Assembly: GCF_019711535.1 (NCBI RefSeq)
Contig: NZ_JAIGNP010000001.1
Span: 434,001-498,000 of the forward strand
DNA from: Qipengyuania aestuarii
Lineage (GTDB): Bacteria; Pseudomonadota; Alphaproteobacteria; Sphingomonadales; Sphingomonadaceae
DNA length: 64,000 nt
Direction of reading: 5' to 3'
Part shown: piece by piece, positions 30,288 through 39,881 of the stretch
Position numbering within the stretch: the first letter of the stretch is position 1
Layout: the number at the start of each line of letters is the position of its first letter
Notes under the pieces: model-generated
The model's input: only the letters and a program-made list of their open reading frames with translations
Databases searched by the model: none
What the model was told of the DNA's origin: nothing
Program-made: the position numbers and the translations under genes

Positions 30288-30992
30288 ATGGGACAGCAAC
30301 GCGCGATGAGGCGCTTCGCCGCTTGGCATATCTGGCTAGGCTGGCTGGTCGGCTTGCCGATATTGATGTGGACCCTGACCGGACTCATCATGGTCATCAA
30401 ACCGATCGAGGAAGTCCGAGGCAATCACCTGCGCAAGGACGTCGCCGAGGTAGCACTTCCCAGCGATACAAATATTTCCGTTTCGCTTCCCTCTGATAGC
30501 ACCGATCCGGTTCGCTCGGTCACCACTCAGGTCGAGCGCGGCGAGACTGTCACGCGCATCACTTACATGGACGGCACCAGCGAACGCTTCCGTCCGGATG
30601 GCAAGAGAATGTCGCCGCTCTCCGAAGTGGAGGCGCGGATGATCGTGGATGAGAATATCGTGGGCGGCGATAAGATCGTCAGTTCCAAGCGCTTTGCGGC
30701 TGATGAACCATCCTCGGACTTTCGCCGCCCGGTTCCAGTCTGGCAAATCGGGCTTCAGGATGGAACTCATGTTTATGTAGGCACCGAAACAGGCGCAATC
30801 GAAGCCGTGCGCACACGGTGGTGGCGGACTTTCGATTTCATGTGGGGCCTTCACATCATGGACCTCGAGACGCGTGAGGACACGAGCCATCCAACGCTTA
30901 TCCTTTTCGCGTCTCTGTCGGTAATAGGCAGCCTACTCGGCTGCGTGTTACTGTTCCGGCGTCGTAAAAGCCGGGTCAGAGTGGCCGCATGA
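30288..30992 (+). CDS. PepSY-type inner-membrane protein
   Basis: 234-residue protein with an N-terminal membrane segment (WHIWLGWLVGLPILMWTLTGLIMVI, the W-x-G-W...L.W..TG pattern of PepSY-associated transmembrane proteins), a periplasmic domain of about 150 residues containing YVGTETGAIEAVRTRWWRTFDFMWGLHIMDL, and a C-terminal segment (LILFASLSVIGSLLGCVLLF) before a basic tail. Relatives are linked to iron or reductase functions, but that is not shown here. ACGGAGG precedes the ATG. The stop overlaps the next start (ATGA). Confidence 0.78.
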   Translation: MGQQRAMRRFAAWHIWLGWLVGLPILMWTLTGLIMVIKPIEEVRGNHLRKDVAEVALPSDTNISVSLPSDSTDPVRSVTTQVERGETVTRITYMDGTSERFRPDGKRMSPLSEVEARMIVDENIVGGDKIVSSKRFAADEPSSDFRRPVPVWQIGLQDGTHVYVGTETGAIEAVRTRWWRTFDFMWGLHIMDLETREDTSHPTLILFASLSVIGSLLGCVLLFRRRKSRVRVAA

Positions 30993-31642
30993 ACGAGGAA
31001 GTTCTTACTCCCGTTCTGGACTGGCTCGATCTGGCCGGCGTGATGATCTTCGCGCTCACAGGCGCTCTGGTGGCCGCGAAGGAGCGCCAAACGTTAGTCA
31101 CGCTGTCCTTCTTTGCACTGGTGACGGGCGTCGGCGGCGGCACGATCCGCGACCTCCTGATCGGCGCCAGAGTATTCTGGATCGAAGACCCGTGGGTTGC
31201 GGCCATCTGTCTCGGCGTCGCTCTGTTCGCCTGGTTCACGCCGACACGGTGGTGGGAAGGACGTTTTCTGTCGATAGCCGATGGCGCTGGCCTGGCCGCC
31301 TATGCCGTTCTCGGATCGGCCAAGGCTCTCGAATACGGGGTGCCGCCGGTTCCTGCCGTGCTGATGGGCATCATCACGGGAACGGCAGGCGGAATGATCC
31401 GTGATGTTCTGGCTGGTCGCCCGTCTATCCTGATGCGCCCCGAACTTTACGTAACGGCGGCCGCGCTGTCCGCCAGCCTCACCGTGATCGGGGAGCCATT
31501 ACCCTTCGGAAGTTGGGTAATCTGGACTGCCGCAGCGCTGGCAGGCTTCACGCTTCGCCTGGCCGCCATCATGATGAACCTGGCTCTGCCTTCCTATGAC
31601 GAACGCGGGCCCAAGACGGATCAGGACCCGAAAACCCGGTAA
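30989..31642 (+). CDS. TRIC-family (UPF0126/YadS-like) membrane channel protein
   Basis: 217-residue protein with six to seven membrane helices. Two internal repeats carry the family motif: GVGGGTIRDLLIGARVFWI (about 48-66) and GTAGGMIRDVLAGRPSILM in the second half. These glycine motifs line the pore in bacterial homologues of trimeric intracellular cation channels, which conduct K+. Translation is coupled to the PepSY protein by a 4-base overlap. The hydrophilic C-terminal tail ends PKTDQDPKTR. Confidence 0.9.
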   Translation: MNEEVLTPVLDWLDLAGVMIFALTGALVAAKERQTLVTLSFFALVTGVGGGTIRDLLIGARVFWIEDPWVAAICLGVALFAWFTPTRWWEGRFLSIADGAGLAAYAVLGSAKALEYGVPPVPAVLMGIITGTAGGMIRDVLAGRPSILMRPELYVTAAALSASLTVIGEPLPFGSWVIWTAAALAGFTLRLAAIMMNLALPSYDERGPKTDQDPKTR

Positions 31643-31744
31643 ACAGTTCCGTTCTCAAGGTCGCCATCGACCGCTCCAGACCCATCGTCATGACCACAAA
31701 CGCAAGGCCGTTGGGTAGTAATTTGATTGAACCGCGAAGAAAAG

Positions 31745-31770
31745 CGGCCCGGACGAACACGTCCGGGCCG
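31745..31770 (-). terminator. Intrinsic terminator
   Basis: CGGCCCGGAC and GTCCGGGCCG form a perfect 10-bp stem with a GAACAC loop; CTTTTCTTCG follows on the minus strand. It ends the gene at 31793-32377. Confidence 0.88.
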
Positions 31771-31792
31771 TAAGCATCAATTCCATTCGGTA

Positions 31793-32377
31793 TTAGCGAA
31801 GTCCGCGTATTCCGCTGTAATCGACCTTGCTCACTCGCCCTCTATCGATATAGCACGTGAACTTGCCCGCGTCTCTGCTGCGGCTGCTGTAACGGCGATC
31901 CCTGCGATCATATCTGTCGTAACGATCGTAGCGGCCCCCGCGGTTTTCAACCTCGATACGGCCCTTCACTCTCCAGCCATAACGCGTGTCGTCGACATCC
32001 CGGATTTGCGTTACCTGAGCCCAGCGATACCCACCGTACCGGCGCGCATCGCGACTGGCGGCATTAACGCACCGCTCGACCGCTGCGCGCGGATTGCCGC
32101 GCTGGCGATAGGCATGACGGCGATAATCGCTTCCATCCCGATAATAAGCGCCGTCGCGGTAATACCGGTCACCGCGATAATAGTCGCGGTCTCTGTTTGA
32201 AGATCCGGCAATAGCGGCAATTCCACCGATGATAACTGCACCTGCAATTACCTCGCCGATCGAAATTCCGTCATCGCGATCTCGCGCCTGAACAGGCGTT
32301 GCGCCCGCAAGCGCCATGGCGCCGAGTGACGCTGTCGCAATCCCACCTTTTGCGAGCATCCTTAAGTTGAAAGTCAT
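31793..32377 (-). CDS. Exported Arg/Asp/Tyr-rich glycine-zipper protein
   Basis: 194-residue protein with a signal peptide (LAKGGIATASLGAMALAGATPVQA), a hydrophobic ISIGEVIAGAVIIGGIAAIAG segment of glycine-zipper character, a low-complexity RDRDYYRGDRYYRDG tract and a second YDRYDRYDRRDRRY tract near the end. The segment between (AVERCVNAASRDARRYGG...WRVKGRIEVE...FTCYIDRGRV) contains two cysteines and is the likely folded part. Such proteins are widespread in sphingomonads, without known function. GGAGG precedes the ATG; a strong terminator follows. Confidence 0.7.
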   Translation of the reverse strand: MTFNLRMLAKGGIATASLGAMALAGATPVQARDRDDGISIGEVIAGAVIIGGIAAIAGSSNRDRDYYRGDRYYRDGAYYRDGSDYRRHAYRQRGNPRAAVERCVNAASRDARRYGGYRWAQVTQIRDVDDTRYGWRVKGRIEVENRGGRYDRYDRYDRRDRRYSSRSRDAGKFTCYIDRGRVSKVDYSGIRGLR

Positions 32378-32490
32378 GTGAGGCCCTCCTCATTCTTATA
32401 CCGCGACGGGATTGCCTCGGTTGACCATCTTTCTAGAAGCGCGACGTTGAGACGACGCTGAATTGCAGATGCAGGAAACGTTCATCTCAA

Positions 32491-32512
32491 GCGGTATTTA
32501 TATTAACCGCAG
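32491..32512. promoter_or_regulatory. AT-cored inverted repeat upstream of the RDY-rich gene
   Basis: GCGGT-(10 AT bases)-ACCGC forms a short palindrome about 115 bases upstream of the gene starting at 32377, next to GGAAC on the minus strand. It could be an operator or part of an extracytoplasmic-sigma promoter, but the expected CGTT at the right distance is not clear. Confidence 0.25.
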
Positions 32513-32606
32513 GTTCCTGCTCGACCATCCCAGACATGATGAAGGCGTGCGCCAGTTTCCTAGGCACCTCAGCAGATCGACCAGAACCCCGAAGACAAAA
32601 AGAAAA

Positions 32607-32630
32607 GGGCCGGAAGAACACTTCCGGCCC
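32607..32630 (-). terminator. Intrinsic terminator of the rpoA-rplQ operon
   Basis: GGGCCGGAAG and CTTCCGGCCC form a perfect 10-bp stem with an AACA tetraloop; on the minus strand CTTTTCTTTTTGTC follows. It lies 28 bases after the rplQ stop and ends the ribosomal gene block. Confidence 0.92.
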
Positions 32631-32657
32631 CTTGCTGATCTCGTGGAAAACGAACGC

Positions 32658-33080
32658 TTATGCGTCTACCATTTCCTCTTCTTCGGCCATCACCGGGCCG
32701 CTGTCCTGACCCTTCGCATCGACATCGCGATCAACGAGTTCGATGACTGCCATCGCCGCTGCGTCGCTGCCACGGTAGCCCGCCTTGATAACGCGCGTAT
32801 AACCGCCATCCCGGTCAGAATAACGCTCGGCGAGAACTTCGAACAGCTTCTTAAGCTGCGTTTCATCCTGCAGCTTGCTCATGGCAAGGCGACGGTTTGA
32901 AAGACCGCCACGCTTTGCCAGCGTGATGAGCTTTTCGATGTACGGACGCAGTTCCTTGGCTTTGGCCTGCGTGGTGAGGATCTGTTCGTGCTTGATGAGC
33001 GCAGCGCTCATGTTGCGGAACAGTGCCTTGCGGTGGCCGGTCTTACGCTGAAGCTTACGACCTGAAATCTTATGACGCAT
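32658..33080 (-). CDS. rplQ: Ribosomal protein L17
   Basis: 140-residue L17 of the large subunit, near the tunnel exit. [24 protein letters not shown] is the unmistakable start region (first part [17 protein letters not shown]). The last 25 residues are an acidic extension (EEEEMVDA) beyond the usual 115-120. ATG at 33080 is chosen; an in-frame upstream codon adds non-family residues. Last gene of the alpha operon, followed by a strong terminator. Confidence 0.97.
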   Translation of the reverse strand: MRHKISGRKLQRKTGHRKALFRNMSAALIKHEQILTTQAKAKELRPYIEKLITLAKRGGLSNRRLAMSKLQDETQLKKLFEVLAERYSDRDGGYTRVIKAGYRGSDAAAMAVIELVDRDVDAKGQDSGPVMAEEEEMVDA

Positions 33081-33163
33081 TGTATTTCCTTCTTCGTTCG
33101 AAAAGGGCCCGTTCAAGGTAGCCCAGTGCTGGCGGCGGTTCGGGCCCGCCGCCCCTGCCCTGA

Positions 33164-34219
33164 TTAGCCGAGAAGTTCCTGTTCGAGCTTCTTGGCCATT
33201 TCTTCGATGTTTTCAGGCGGCCAGCCCGGGATGTCCATGCCGAGGCGCAGACCCATCGAGCTCAGGACTTCCTTGATCTCGTTGAGTGACTTGCGGCCGA
33301 AGTTCGGCGTACGGAGCATCTCGGCCTCGGTCTTCTGGACCAGGTCGCCGATGTAGATGATGTTGTCGTTCTTGAGGCAGTTCGCCGAACGCACCGACAG
33401 TTCCAGTTCGTCCACCTTCTTGAGAAGGTAGCGGTTAAGCTGGTTACTGTCGCTTTCCTGCGGCTCTGCAGACTGACCGACCATCGCCGAGGTAGGCTGC
33501 GGAATACCGTCTTCGAAATGCACGAACAGCGTCAGCTGGTCCTGAAGAATACGAGCAGCATAAGCAACGGCGTCTTCCGGCGTCACAGTGCCATCGGTAT
33601 CGATGGTGAGGCTGAGCTTGTCGTAGTCCAGTTCCTGGCCAACACGAGCATTCTCGACCTTGTAGCTGACCTGGCGAACAGGCGAATACAGGCTGTCTAC
33701 CGGGATGAGGCCGATCGGTGCATCCACCGGGCGGTTCATCACGGCGGGGCGATACCCCTTACCGGTGTCGGCAGTCAGTTCCATGTTCAGCGTCGCGCCT
33801 TCGTCGAGATGACAGATCACGAGATCCTTGTTCATCACTTCGATGTCGCCCGACACGGCGATGTCGCCGGCCTTTACTTCGCCCGGACCGGTCGCGGAGA
33901 GCTGAAGGCGCTTCATGCCCTCACCTTCCATCTTGAGCGCGATCTGCTTCACGTTCAGGACGATGTCGGTAACGTCCTCGCGCACGCCAGCGAGCGAGGA
34001 GAATTCGTGAAGCACGTTCTCGATCTTGATCGAGGTAATCGCTGCGCCCTGAAGCGAGGACAGAAGCACGCGGCGCAGAGCGTTACCGAGCGTCAGGCCA
34101 AAGCCGCGCTCGAGAGGCTCAGCCACGAAAGTAGCCTTGCGGCCCTTGTCGCCACTATCCTTGATGTCGAGGGTGTTGGGTTTCTTGAGTTCCTGCCAGT
34201 TCTTGTTGTTGACGGACAT
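33164..34219 (-). CDS. rpoA: RNA polymerase alpha subunit
   Basis: 351-residue alpha subunit. The N-terminal domain for dimerisation and beta/beta' contact is complete ([22 protein letters not shown]). After a flexible linker the C-terminal domain carries [22 protein letters not shown] and [17 protein letters not shown], which bind UP elements and activators. The length exceeds E. coli (329), mainly in the linker. Lies between rpsK and rplQ, as is usual. Confidence 0.98.
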   Translation of the reverse strand: MSVNNKNWQELKKPNTLDIKDSGDKGRKATFVAEPLERGFGLTLGNALRRVLLSSLQGAAITSIKIENVLHEFSSLAGVREDVTDIVLNVKQIALKMEGEGMKRLQLSATGPGEVKAGDIAVSGDIEVMNKDLVICHLDEGATLNMELTADTGKGYRPAVMNRPVDAPIGLIPVDSLYSPVRQVSYKVENARVGQELDYDKLSLTIDTDGTVTPEDAVAYAARILQDQLTLFVHFEDGIPQPTSAMVGQSAEPQESDSNQLNRYLLKKVDELELSVRSANCLKNDNIIYIGDLVQKTEAEMLRTPNFGRKSLNEIKEVLSSMGLRLGMDIPGWPPENIEEMAKKLEQELLG

Positions 34220-34326
34220 GGATTTCCCCTGGTGTGGATGCGGGCAGGACCGGAGCTCAAGCGAGCGTCCGGTCCGTGAAAATGTGTCGGTGGCTCAGCG
34301 GATCCGAGCCACCAGGCAGGTACGGA

Positions 34327-34716
34327 TCAGACGCGACGACGCTTGGAAGGACGAACCCCGTTGTGCGGGATCGGCGTCACGTCGCGGATCGAGGTGATCG
34401 TGAAGCCCACAGCAGCGAGACCGCGCAGCGCACTTTCACGGCCCGAACCCGGACCCTTAACTTCTACTTCAAGGGTACGCACGCCGTGCTCCGCAGCCTT
34501 GCGGCCTGCATCGTCGGCAGCAACCTGAGCCGCATAGGGAGTCGACTTGCGGCTTCCCTTGAAGCCCATCATGCCGGCACTGGACCAGCTGATGGCATTG
34601 CCTTGCGCATCCGTGATGGTGATCATGGTGTTGTTGAAGCTGGCGTTGATATGCGCAACGCCGCTCGAGATGTTCTTTTTGTCGCGGCGCCTAACGCGGC
34701 CGGGTTCGCGTGCCAT
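34327..34716 (-). CDS. rpsK: Ribosomal protein S11
   Basis: 129-residue S11 of the small-subunit platform. [24 protein letters not shown] and the C-terminal [18 protein letters not shown] are signature regions. Standard length. 60 bases after rpsM, 107 bases before rpoA. Confidence 0.98.
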   Translation of the reverse strand: MAREPGRVRRRDKKNISSGVAHINASFNNTMITITDAQGNAISWSSAGMMGFKGSRKSTPYAAQVAADDAGRKAAEHGVRTLEVEVKGPGSGRESALRGLAAVGFTITSIRDVTPIPHNGVRPSKRRRV

Positions 34717-34776
34717 GGTTCTGTATTCCTCTATTCTATCAAGAAGGGAAAAGCCTGAGGGACAAAGCCCCGAAGC

Positions 34777-35145
34777 TTACTTCTTCTTGCCAGCGATCGG
34801 CTTGGCCTTACCCTTGCGGGTACGGGCATTGGTGTGAGTGCGCTGACCACGAACGGGCAAGCCGGCACGGTGACGCAGGCCACGATAAGAACGCAAGTCC
34901 ATGAGGCGCTTGATGTTCATCGCGGTGTCACGGCGAAGGTCACCTTCAACCATGTGCTCTTCGTCGATGGTTTCACGAATACGAAGAACTTCTTCGTCGG
35001 TCAGATCCTGCACGCGGCGAGCGTGATCGATGCCAAGCTTGTCGGCGATCTGAACGGCCGTGGTGCGACCGATCCCGTGAATATAGGTGAGCGCGATGAT
35101 AACGCGCTTGTTGGTGGGGATATTTACCCCGGCAATACGAGCCAC
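34777..35145 (-). CDS. rpsM: Ribosomal protein S13
   Basis: 122-residue S13 at the head of the 30S subunit, contacting P-site t[30 protein letters not shown] and [24 protein letters not shown] are diagnostic. It starts the alpha operon (rpsM-rpsK-rpoA-rplQ). The preceding 292 bases separate it from gdhA, so it probably has its own promoter, unlike the usual adk-rpsM arrangement. Confidence 0.98.
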   Translation of the reverse strand: MARIAGVNIPTNKRVIIALTYIHGIGRTTAVQIADKLGIDHARRVQDLTDEEVLRIRETIDEEHMVEGDLRRDTAMNIKRLMDLRSYRGLRHRAGLPVRGQRTHTNARTRKGKAKPIAGKKK

Positions 35146-35437
35146 TTAATTCTCCATGCTCCACAGGGTCGTTTGGAAGCGCGACCCCATCTCAACGCCT
35201 TCTTCATTCTTAGCATCGGACGCCATAAGCGCAGAAAATCCGGATGGCGCGCTAATAAGGCTGCCGCCTTCCGGATTGACCGAAACTATCAAATGAACGG
35301 CGCGCATAATAGGATTCGGCGATGCCGTCAACCGTCTGCACGCGCTGGCACGACGGGGCGAATATGGGCGGACTGTTCGCGGTTTCAAGAAGTGCCCTGA
35401 CATCCGGCCTTTACCATTTTCATATAGAGCCGGCCAA
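35146..35437 (-). promoter_or_regulatory. Spacer between gdhA and rpsM
   Basis: Non-coding: frames here are short and unlike proteins. It probably holds the promoter of the alpha ribosomal operon and the end of the gdhA transcript. No strong hairpin with T-tract was found. Confidence 0.4.
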
Positions 35438-36814
35438 TCAGACCACGCCGAAGGCAAGCATGGCATCTGCAACCTTTCGAAAGCCCGCGATGTTTGCACC
35501 CCGGACGTAGTCAATCGCGCCCTCGTCGTTTCTCCCATCCTCGACGCACTTGCGATGGATGTCCTGCATGAGTTCGGTCAACATTCCATCGAGCTTGTCC
35601 CTCTCCCAACTGACACGTCCGGAGTTCTGGCTCATTTCCAAGCCGGAAACGGCCACGCCTCCGGCATTGGCCGCCTTTGCCGGACCGAACAGGATACCAG
35701 CCTCGCGGAAGGCGTCCGATGCTTCGGTGGTACTGGGCATATTCGCGCCTTCAACTACCGCTTTCACCTGATTGCCAATGAGGTTTTTCGCAGCCTGTTT
35801 GTCCAGCTCGTTCTGGGTGGCGCAAGGAAGTGCGATGTCGCAGCCGACGCCCCACGGGGCCTTTCCTTCGTGATAGTCCGCACCGCTGAACTGCTCGCAA
35901 TATTCGGAGATCCGACCGCGCCGCTCAAGTTTGAGCCCCTTGACCCATTCAAGCTTCTCTTCATCAAGGCCGTCAGGATCATGGATGAAGCCGTCACTGT
36001 CCGATAGCGTCAGGACTTTCGCACCCTCAGCGATAAGCTTTTCCGCCGCATGCAGTGCGACATTCCCAGAGCCCGAGATGACGGCACTCTTCCCATCAAG
36101 CTCTTCATCCGCCGCCTCCAGCATCTCCCGCAGGAAATAGACCACGCCATAGCCTGTGGCCTCCGTTCGCAGGTTCGACCCACCATATTCACTCGCCTTT
36201 CCGGTCAAGACTCCTTCCCAACGCCCGGTAAGTTTCTTGTATTGGCCGAACATATATCCGATTTCGCGGGCGCCGACGCCTATATCGCCCGCCGGCACGT
36301 CGGTGTCGGGACCGATGTGACGGTAGAGTTCGGACATGAAGGACTGGCAGAACCGCATCACTTCCCGATCCGATTTACCTTTCGGATTGAAGTTCGATCC
36401 TCCCTTGGCGCCGCCCATGGGCAAGCCGGTCAACGAATTCTTGAAGGTCTGTTCGAACGCGAGGAATTTTAAGACGCTTTCGGTCACGCTGCCGGAAAAT
36501 CGCAAGCCGCCCTTGTAGGGGCCCACTGCATTGTTGTTCTGCACACGCCAACCGCGTTCGACACGCACATTGCGCTTGTCATCTTCCCAGCACACACGAA
36601 ACGAGACAATCCGGTCAGGCTCGGCGATCCGGCGAAGTATCTCGGCCTCGTGATATCTCGAATTGTCCGCGACGAAGGGAATGATATCGCGGGCAACATC
36701 CTCGACGGCCTGGACGAATTCTTCCTGACCAGGATTGCGTTCGCGAACGCCTTCGATGAATTCACGCAGATCGGGTACGGTTTTGGGCAATGCGGCCTCC
36801 TTGTCTTCCGACAA
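35438..36814 (-). CDS. gdhA: NADP-type glutamate dehydrogenase
   Basis: 458-residue glutamate dehydrogenase interconverting 2-oxoglutarate plus ammonium and glutamate. Seen: GPYKGGLRFSGSVTESVLKFLAFEQ, catalytic Lys in LPMGGAKGGSNFNPKG, PAGDIGVGAREIGYM, and the Rossmann SGSGNVALHAAEKL. The length and sequence match the hexameric biosynthetic GdhA class. Unusual place: it splits adk from rpsM inside the spc/alpha ribosomal gene order. It has spacers of 96 bases before and 292 after, so independent transcription is likely. Confidence 0.96.
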   Translation of the reverse strand: MSEDKEAALPKTVPDLREFIEGVRERNPGQEEFVQAVEDVARDIIPFVADNSRYHEAEILRRIAEPDRIVSFRVCWEDDKRNVRVERGWRVQNNNAVGPYKGGLRFSGSVTESVLKFLAFEQTFKNSLTGLPMGGAKGGSNFNPKGKSDREVMRFCQSFMSELYRHIGPDTDVPAGDIGVGAREIGYMFGQYKKLTGRWEGVLTGKASEYGGSNLRTEATGYGVVYFLREMLEAADEELDGKSAVISGSGNVALHAAEKLIAEGAKVLTLSDSDGFIHDPDGLDEEKLEWVKGLKLERRGRISEYCEQFSGADYHEGKAPWGVGCDIALPCATQNELDKQAAKNLIGNQVKAVVEGANMPSTTEASDAFREAGILFGPAKAANAGGVAVSGLEMSQNSGRVSWERDKLDGMLTELMQDIHRKCVEDGRNDEGAIDYVRGANIAGFRKVADAMLAFGVV

Positions 36815-36910
36815 GTACGCCCACAGCTTTCAATCGTTCACCGATCTCGAAAAGAACTTCGAACCAGACTTGGTGAGTAGCGCAGCGCGTAAATTTAAGC
36901 GCAAGCCAGC

Positions 36911-37555
36911 TTAGGCGAGGATGGAATCGATTGCGTGCGTAACTTCGTCAATTGCACCCATACCATCCACGCGCGATACGATGCCGCGCTTTTCGTAGCC
37001 AGGCAGGATCGGGGCGGTTTCGCTGCGGTATACCTGCATGCGATGGCGCACGGTTTCTTCCGTATCATCGGGGCGGCGCTTGAATTCGGTCGAGCCGCAT
37101 TCATCGCACACACCGTCGACTTCGGGCCGCTTGAACACTTCGTGGTAGCCCGCCCCGCAATTGGCGCAGGAGTAGCGTCCGGTGATGCGTTCGACCAGAG
37201 CATCCTCGTCGACTTCCAGTTCGATCACGTGATCGAGATTCCGGCCATGCTTGGCCAGAATTTCGTCAAGCTGTTCGGCCTGCGCTGCGGTCCGCGGATA
37301 GCCATCAAAAATAGCGCCCACTTCCGGACCCATATCGGCAAGCTTGGCGTCGATCATGGCGGAGACGATGTCGTCTGAAACGAGCGACCCTGAATCCATG
37401 ATATCGGAAACCTTGCGACCCAGTTCGGTATCCGCCTTGCGCGTTTCGCGGAGCATGTCGCCGGTCGACAGCTGCATCATGCCGTGATGCTCGACCAGGC
37501 GATGCGCCTGCGTGCCCTTGCCCGCACCCGGAGGGCCCAAAAGTATGATGTCCAT
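36911..37555 (-). CDS. adk: Adenylate kinase
   Basis: 214-residue long-form adenylate kinase (ATP + AMP to 2 ADP). P-loop GPPGAGKGTQA at the start, AMP-binding STGDMLRE, DGYPRTAAQAE. The LID carries a Cys4 zinc site: CANCGAGYH and CDECGS, as in Gram-positive and many alphaproteobacterial enzymes. Downstream of secY by 32 bases, the standard spc-operon position. Confidence 0.98.
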   Translation of the reverse strand: MDIILLGPPGAGKGTQAHRLVEHHGMMQLSTGDMLRETRKADTELGRKVSDIMDSGSLVSDDIVSAMIDAKLADMGPEVGAIFDGYPRTAAQAEQLDEILAKHGRNLDHVIELEVDEDALVERITGRYSCANCGAGYHEVFKRPEVDGVCDECGSTEFKRRPDDTEETVRHRMQVYRSETAPILPGYEKRGIVSRVDGMGAIDEVTHAIDSILA

Positions 37556-37587
37556 CGAGAGAGGTCCCCTTCCCCGAGCACCCTGCC

Positions 37588-38952
37588 TTAACGCAGGCGG
37601 CCCTTCAACTTGGCCTTTTTGATGAGGTCGCCGTACTGGTGCGCCAGCAGATGCGACTGAATTTGGCTGATCGTATCAACGGTCACGTTCACCACGATGA
37701 GCAGGCTGGTACCGCCAAGGAACAGCGGAACGCCGGTCTGAGCGATCATGTACTCCGGCACCACGCAGACGAATGTCAGGTAGATGGCGCCGATGACCGT
37801 AATTCTCGTCAGCACATAGTCGAGATAATCTTCCGTGCGCTTACCCGGACGGATGCCTGGAATGAAGCCGCCGTTCTTCTTCAGATTGTCGGCAGTTTCT
37901 TCCGGGTTGAAGACGACCGCGGTGTAGAAGAAGCAGAAGAAGATGATGCCGATCGCATAGAGCGTCATGTAGAGCGGCTGACCGTGCTGGAGATATTGAA
38001 GCACTGTCTGAATGGTCCCGCCCACGCCGCTGTCGGTATCCAGCGAATTCCCGGCAAATTGCGTGATCGTCAGCGGCAGCAGAAGCAGCGAGCTGGCGAA
38101 GATGGGAGGAATAACGCCGGCGGTGTTGAGCTTGAGCGGCAGGTGCGACCGATCGGCCTGCATCATACCTCGCTGCGTGGCACGCTTCGGGTACTGGACG
38201 AGCAGGCGGCGCTGAGCGCGTTCGAAAAAGCTGATCAGAAGGATCAGGCCCACGACCATGACGATGAAGCCGAGGAGGATACCCGTCGAAATGGATCCCT
38301 CGCTATAGCCAGAAGTCATGTTGGTGATGAACGTCGGGAACTGGGCGACGATGCCGGCCATGATGATGAGCGACACGCCGTTGCCGATACCGCGGCTGGT
38401 GATCTGTTCACCGAGCCACAGCAGGAACATCGTTCCGCCGACAAGGCTGATCACGGCGCCAATACGGAACATGTAACCGGGATCGACGACTGCCGCGATA
38501 CCGCTGGAGGCACCGAAGCTTTCGAGGCCCGCTGCCAGGAACCAGCCCTGGACCGTGCACAGAAGCACCGTACCGTAGCGCGTATACTGGTTGAGTTTCT
38601 GCCGCCCGGCAGCGCCTTCCTTCTTCAGCGCGGCAAGCGTGGGATGCAGTGCGGAAGCCATCTGCACAACAATCGAAGCGGTGATATAAGGCATAACGCC
38701 CAGAGCGATGAGGCTCATGCGTTCGAGGCTGCCACCGGTGAACATGTTGAACATGTCGATGATGCCGCCCTGCGTCTGGTCGGCCAGCTGGCTGAGTGCG
38801 CGGGCATTGATGCCCGGCAGCGGCACGAAGCTCAGGAATCGGAAAACAATAAGCGCACCGATGGTGAACCAGATACGGTTCTTCAGCTCGGTGGCTTTGG
38901 AGAAATTGGCGAGACTGATATTGCTCGCGAAATTATCGGCGCGTGATGCCAT
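37588..38952 (-). CDS. secY: Protein translocase subunit SecY
   Basis: 454-residue channel subunit of the Sec translocon with ten membrane segments. Seen: FVPLPGINARALSQ after TM1, the plug region SLERMSLIALGVMPYITASI, TRYGTVLLCTVQG, GIGNGVSLIIMAGI, and cytoplasmic C5 loop RTEDYLDYVLTRITVIG. Ends with LIKKAKLKGRLR, typical. It is 102 bases downstream of rplO and precedes adk. Confidence 0.98.
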   Translation of the reverse strand: MASRADNFASNISLANFSKATELKNRIWFTIGALIVFRFLSFVPLPGINARALSQLADQTQGGIIDMFNMFTGGSLERMSLIALGVMPYITASIVVQMASALHPTLAALKKEGAAGRQKLNQYTRYGTVLLCTVQGWFLAAGLESFGASSGIAAVVDPGYMFRIGAVISLVGGTMFLLWLGEQITSRGIGNGVSLIIMAGIVAQFPTFITNMTSGYSEGSISTGILLGFIVMVVGLILLISFFERAQRRLLVQYPKRATQRGMMQADRSHLPLKLNTAGVIPPIFASSLLLLPLTITQFAGNSLDTDSGVGGTIQTVLQYLQHGQPLYMTLYAIGIIFFCFFYTAVVFNPEETADNLKKNGGFIPGIRPGKRTEDYLDYVLTRITVIGAIYLTFVCVVPEYMIAQTGVPLFLGGTSLLIVVNVTVDTISQIQSHLLAHQYGDLIKKAKLKGRLR

Positions 38953-39054
38953 TGGTCGTCTTCGATCCTAGCTTGCCGCCGGCCCGTCCCGGCGTTGACC
39001 GGACAGATAGGGAGCGGAGCGACCTTTGTCGAACCCCGCTCCCTACATTTTCGG

Positions 39055-39579
39055 TTATTTAGACTTCTTGGCCTTGTTGGCTTCGGTCCGCTTCGCCTTC
39101 TTTTCGGCTTCGCTTTCGCCCTTGTCGATCACTTCGACCGAACCGCCAGCTTTCTCGACCGCTTCGATGGCACCCTTCGAGGCACCAGCGACGATGAACT
39201 TGGCCTTTGCCTTGAGTTCGCCCTTGCCGAGGAGACGGACGCCGTCCTTGCCGCCACGTGCAAGGCCAGCAGCCTTCAGTGCAGCGTGGTCGATGTCATT
39301 CTTGGCGTCGAGCTTCTTCTCGTCGATGAACTTCTGGACCATGCCCAGGTTCACTTCGGCATAATCCTTGCCAAACGGATTGTTGAAGCCGCGCTTCGGA
39401 AGACGCATGTGAAGCGGCATCTGGCCGCCTTCGAAGCCCTTGATGGCAACGCCCGAACGGCTCTTCTGGCCCTTCTGGCCACGGCCGCCGGTCTTACCCT
39501 TGCCCGAGCCGATACCACGGCCAACACGCATGCGCTCCTTGCGGGCGCCAGGATTATCGCGGAGATCTGTAAGTTTCAT
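39055..39579 (-). CDS. rplO: Ribosomal protein L15
   Basis: 174-residue L15. [21 protein letters not shown] and the Gly/Lys-rich [20 protein letters not shown] are diagnostic. The C-terminus carries a Lys/Glu-rich tail ([22 protein letters not shown]) of about 20 residues more than E. coli. ATG at 39579 is chosen over an in-frame codon three earlier. Confidence 0.97.
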   Translation of the reverse strand: MKLTDLRDNPGARKERMRVGRGIGSGKGKTGGRGQKGQKSRSGVAIKGFEGGQMPLHMRLPKRGFNNPFGKDYAEVNLGMVQKFIDEKKLDAKNDIDHAALKAAGLARGGKDGVRLLGKGELKAKAKFIVAGASKGAIEAVEKAGGSVEVIDKGESEAEKKAKRTEANKAKKSK

Positions 39580-39687
39580 AGTCTGCACTCGCTTTCGCTT
39601 TTGTTCGCGCTGTAAAATGGAAGCGGCCCGCTATCGCAGCAGGCCGCTCCCGTCAAATTGTAATCGTATCCGACTTTGGCCGTGGCC

Positions 39688-39876
39688 TTAGTCTTCGACG
39701 ATCGCCACCAGATGCGGAACCTTAGCGACGGCACCACGCACTTCGGGAGTGTCCTGGCGTTCGACGACCTTGTGCATCTTGTTCAGGCCCAGACCGATGA
39801 GGATCTTGCGCTGACTTTCAGGGCGGCGGATCGGCGAACCGATCTGCTTGATCTTGATGGTTTTAGCTTTGGCCAT
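39688..39876 (-). CDS. rpmD: Ribosomal protein L30
   Basis: 62-residue L30. [29 protein letters not shown] is the family core, followed by the usual DTPEVRGAV. Five bases after rpsE; 108 bases before rplO. Confidence 0.97.
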   Translation of the reverse strand: MAKAKTIKIKQIGSPIRRPESQRKILIGLGLNKMHKVVERQDTPEVRGAVAKVPHLVAIVED

Positions 39877-39881
39877 TGGAA

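Noticed and set aside
37639..38946. 435-codon open frame opposite secY
   Set aside because: Shadow of secY: hydrophilic and low-complexity, mirroring hydrophobic codons.
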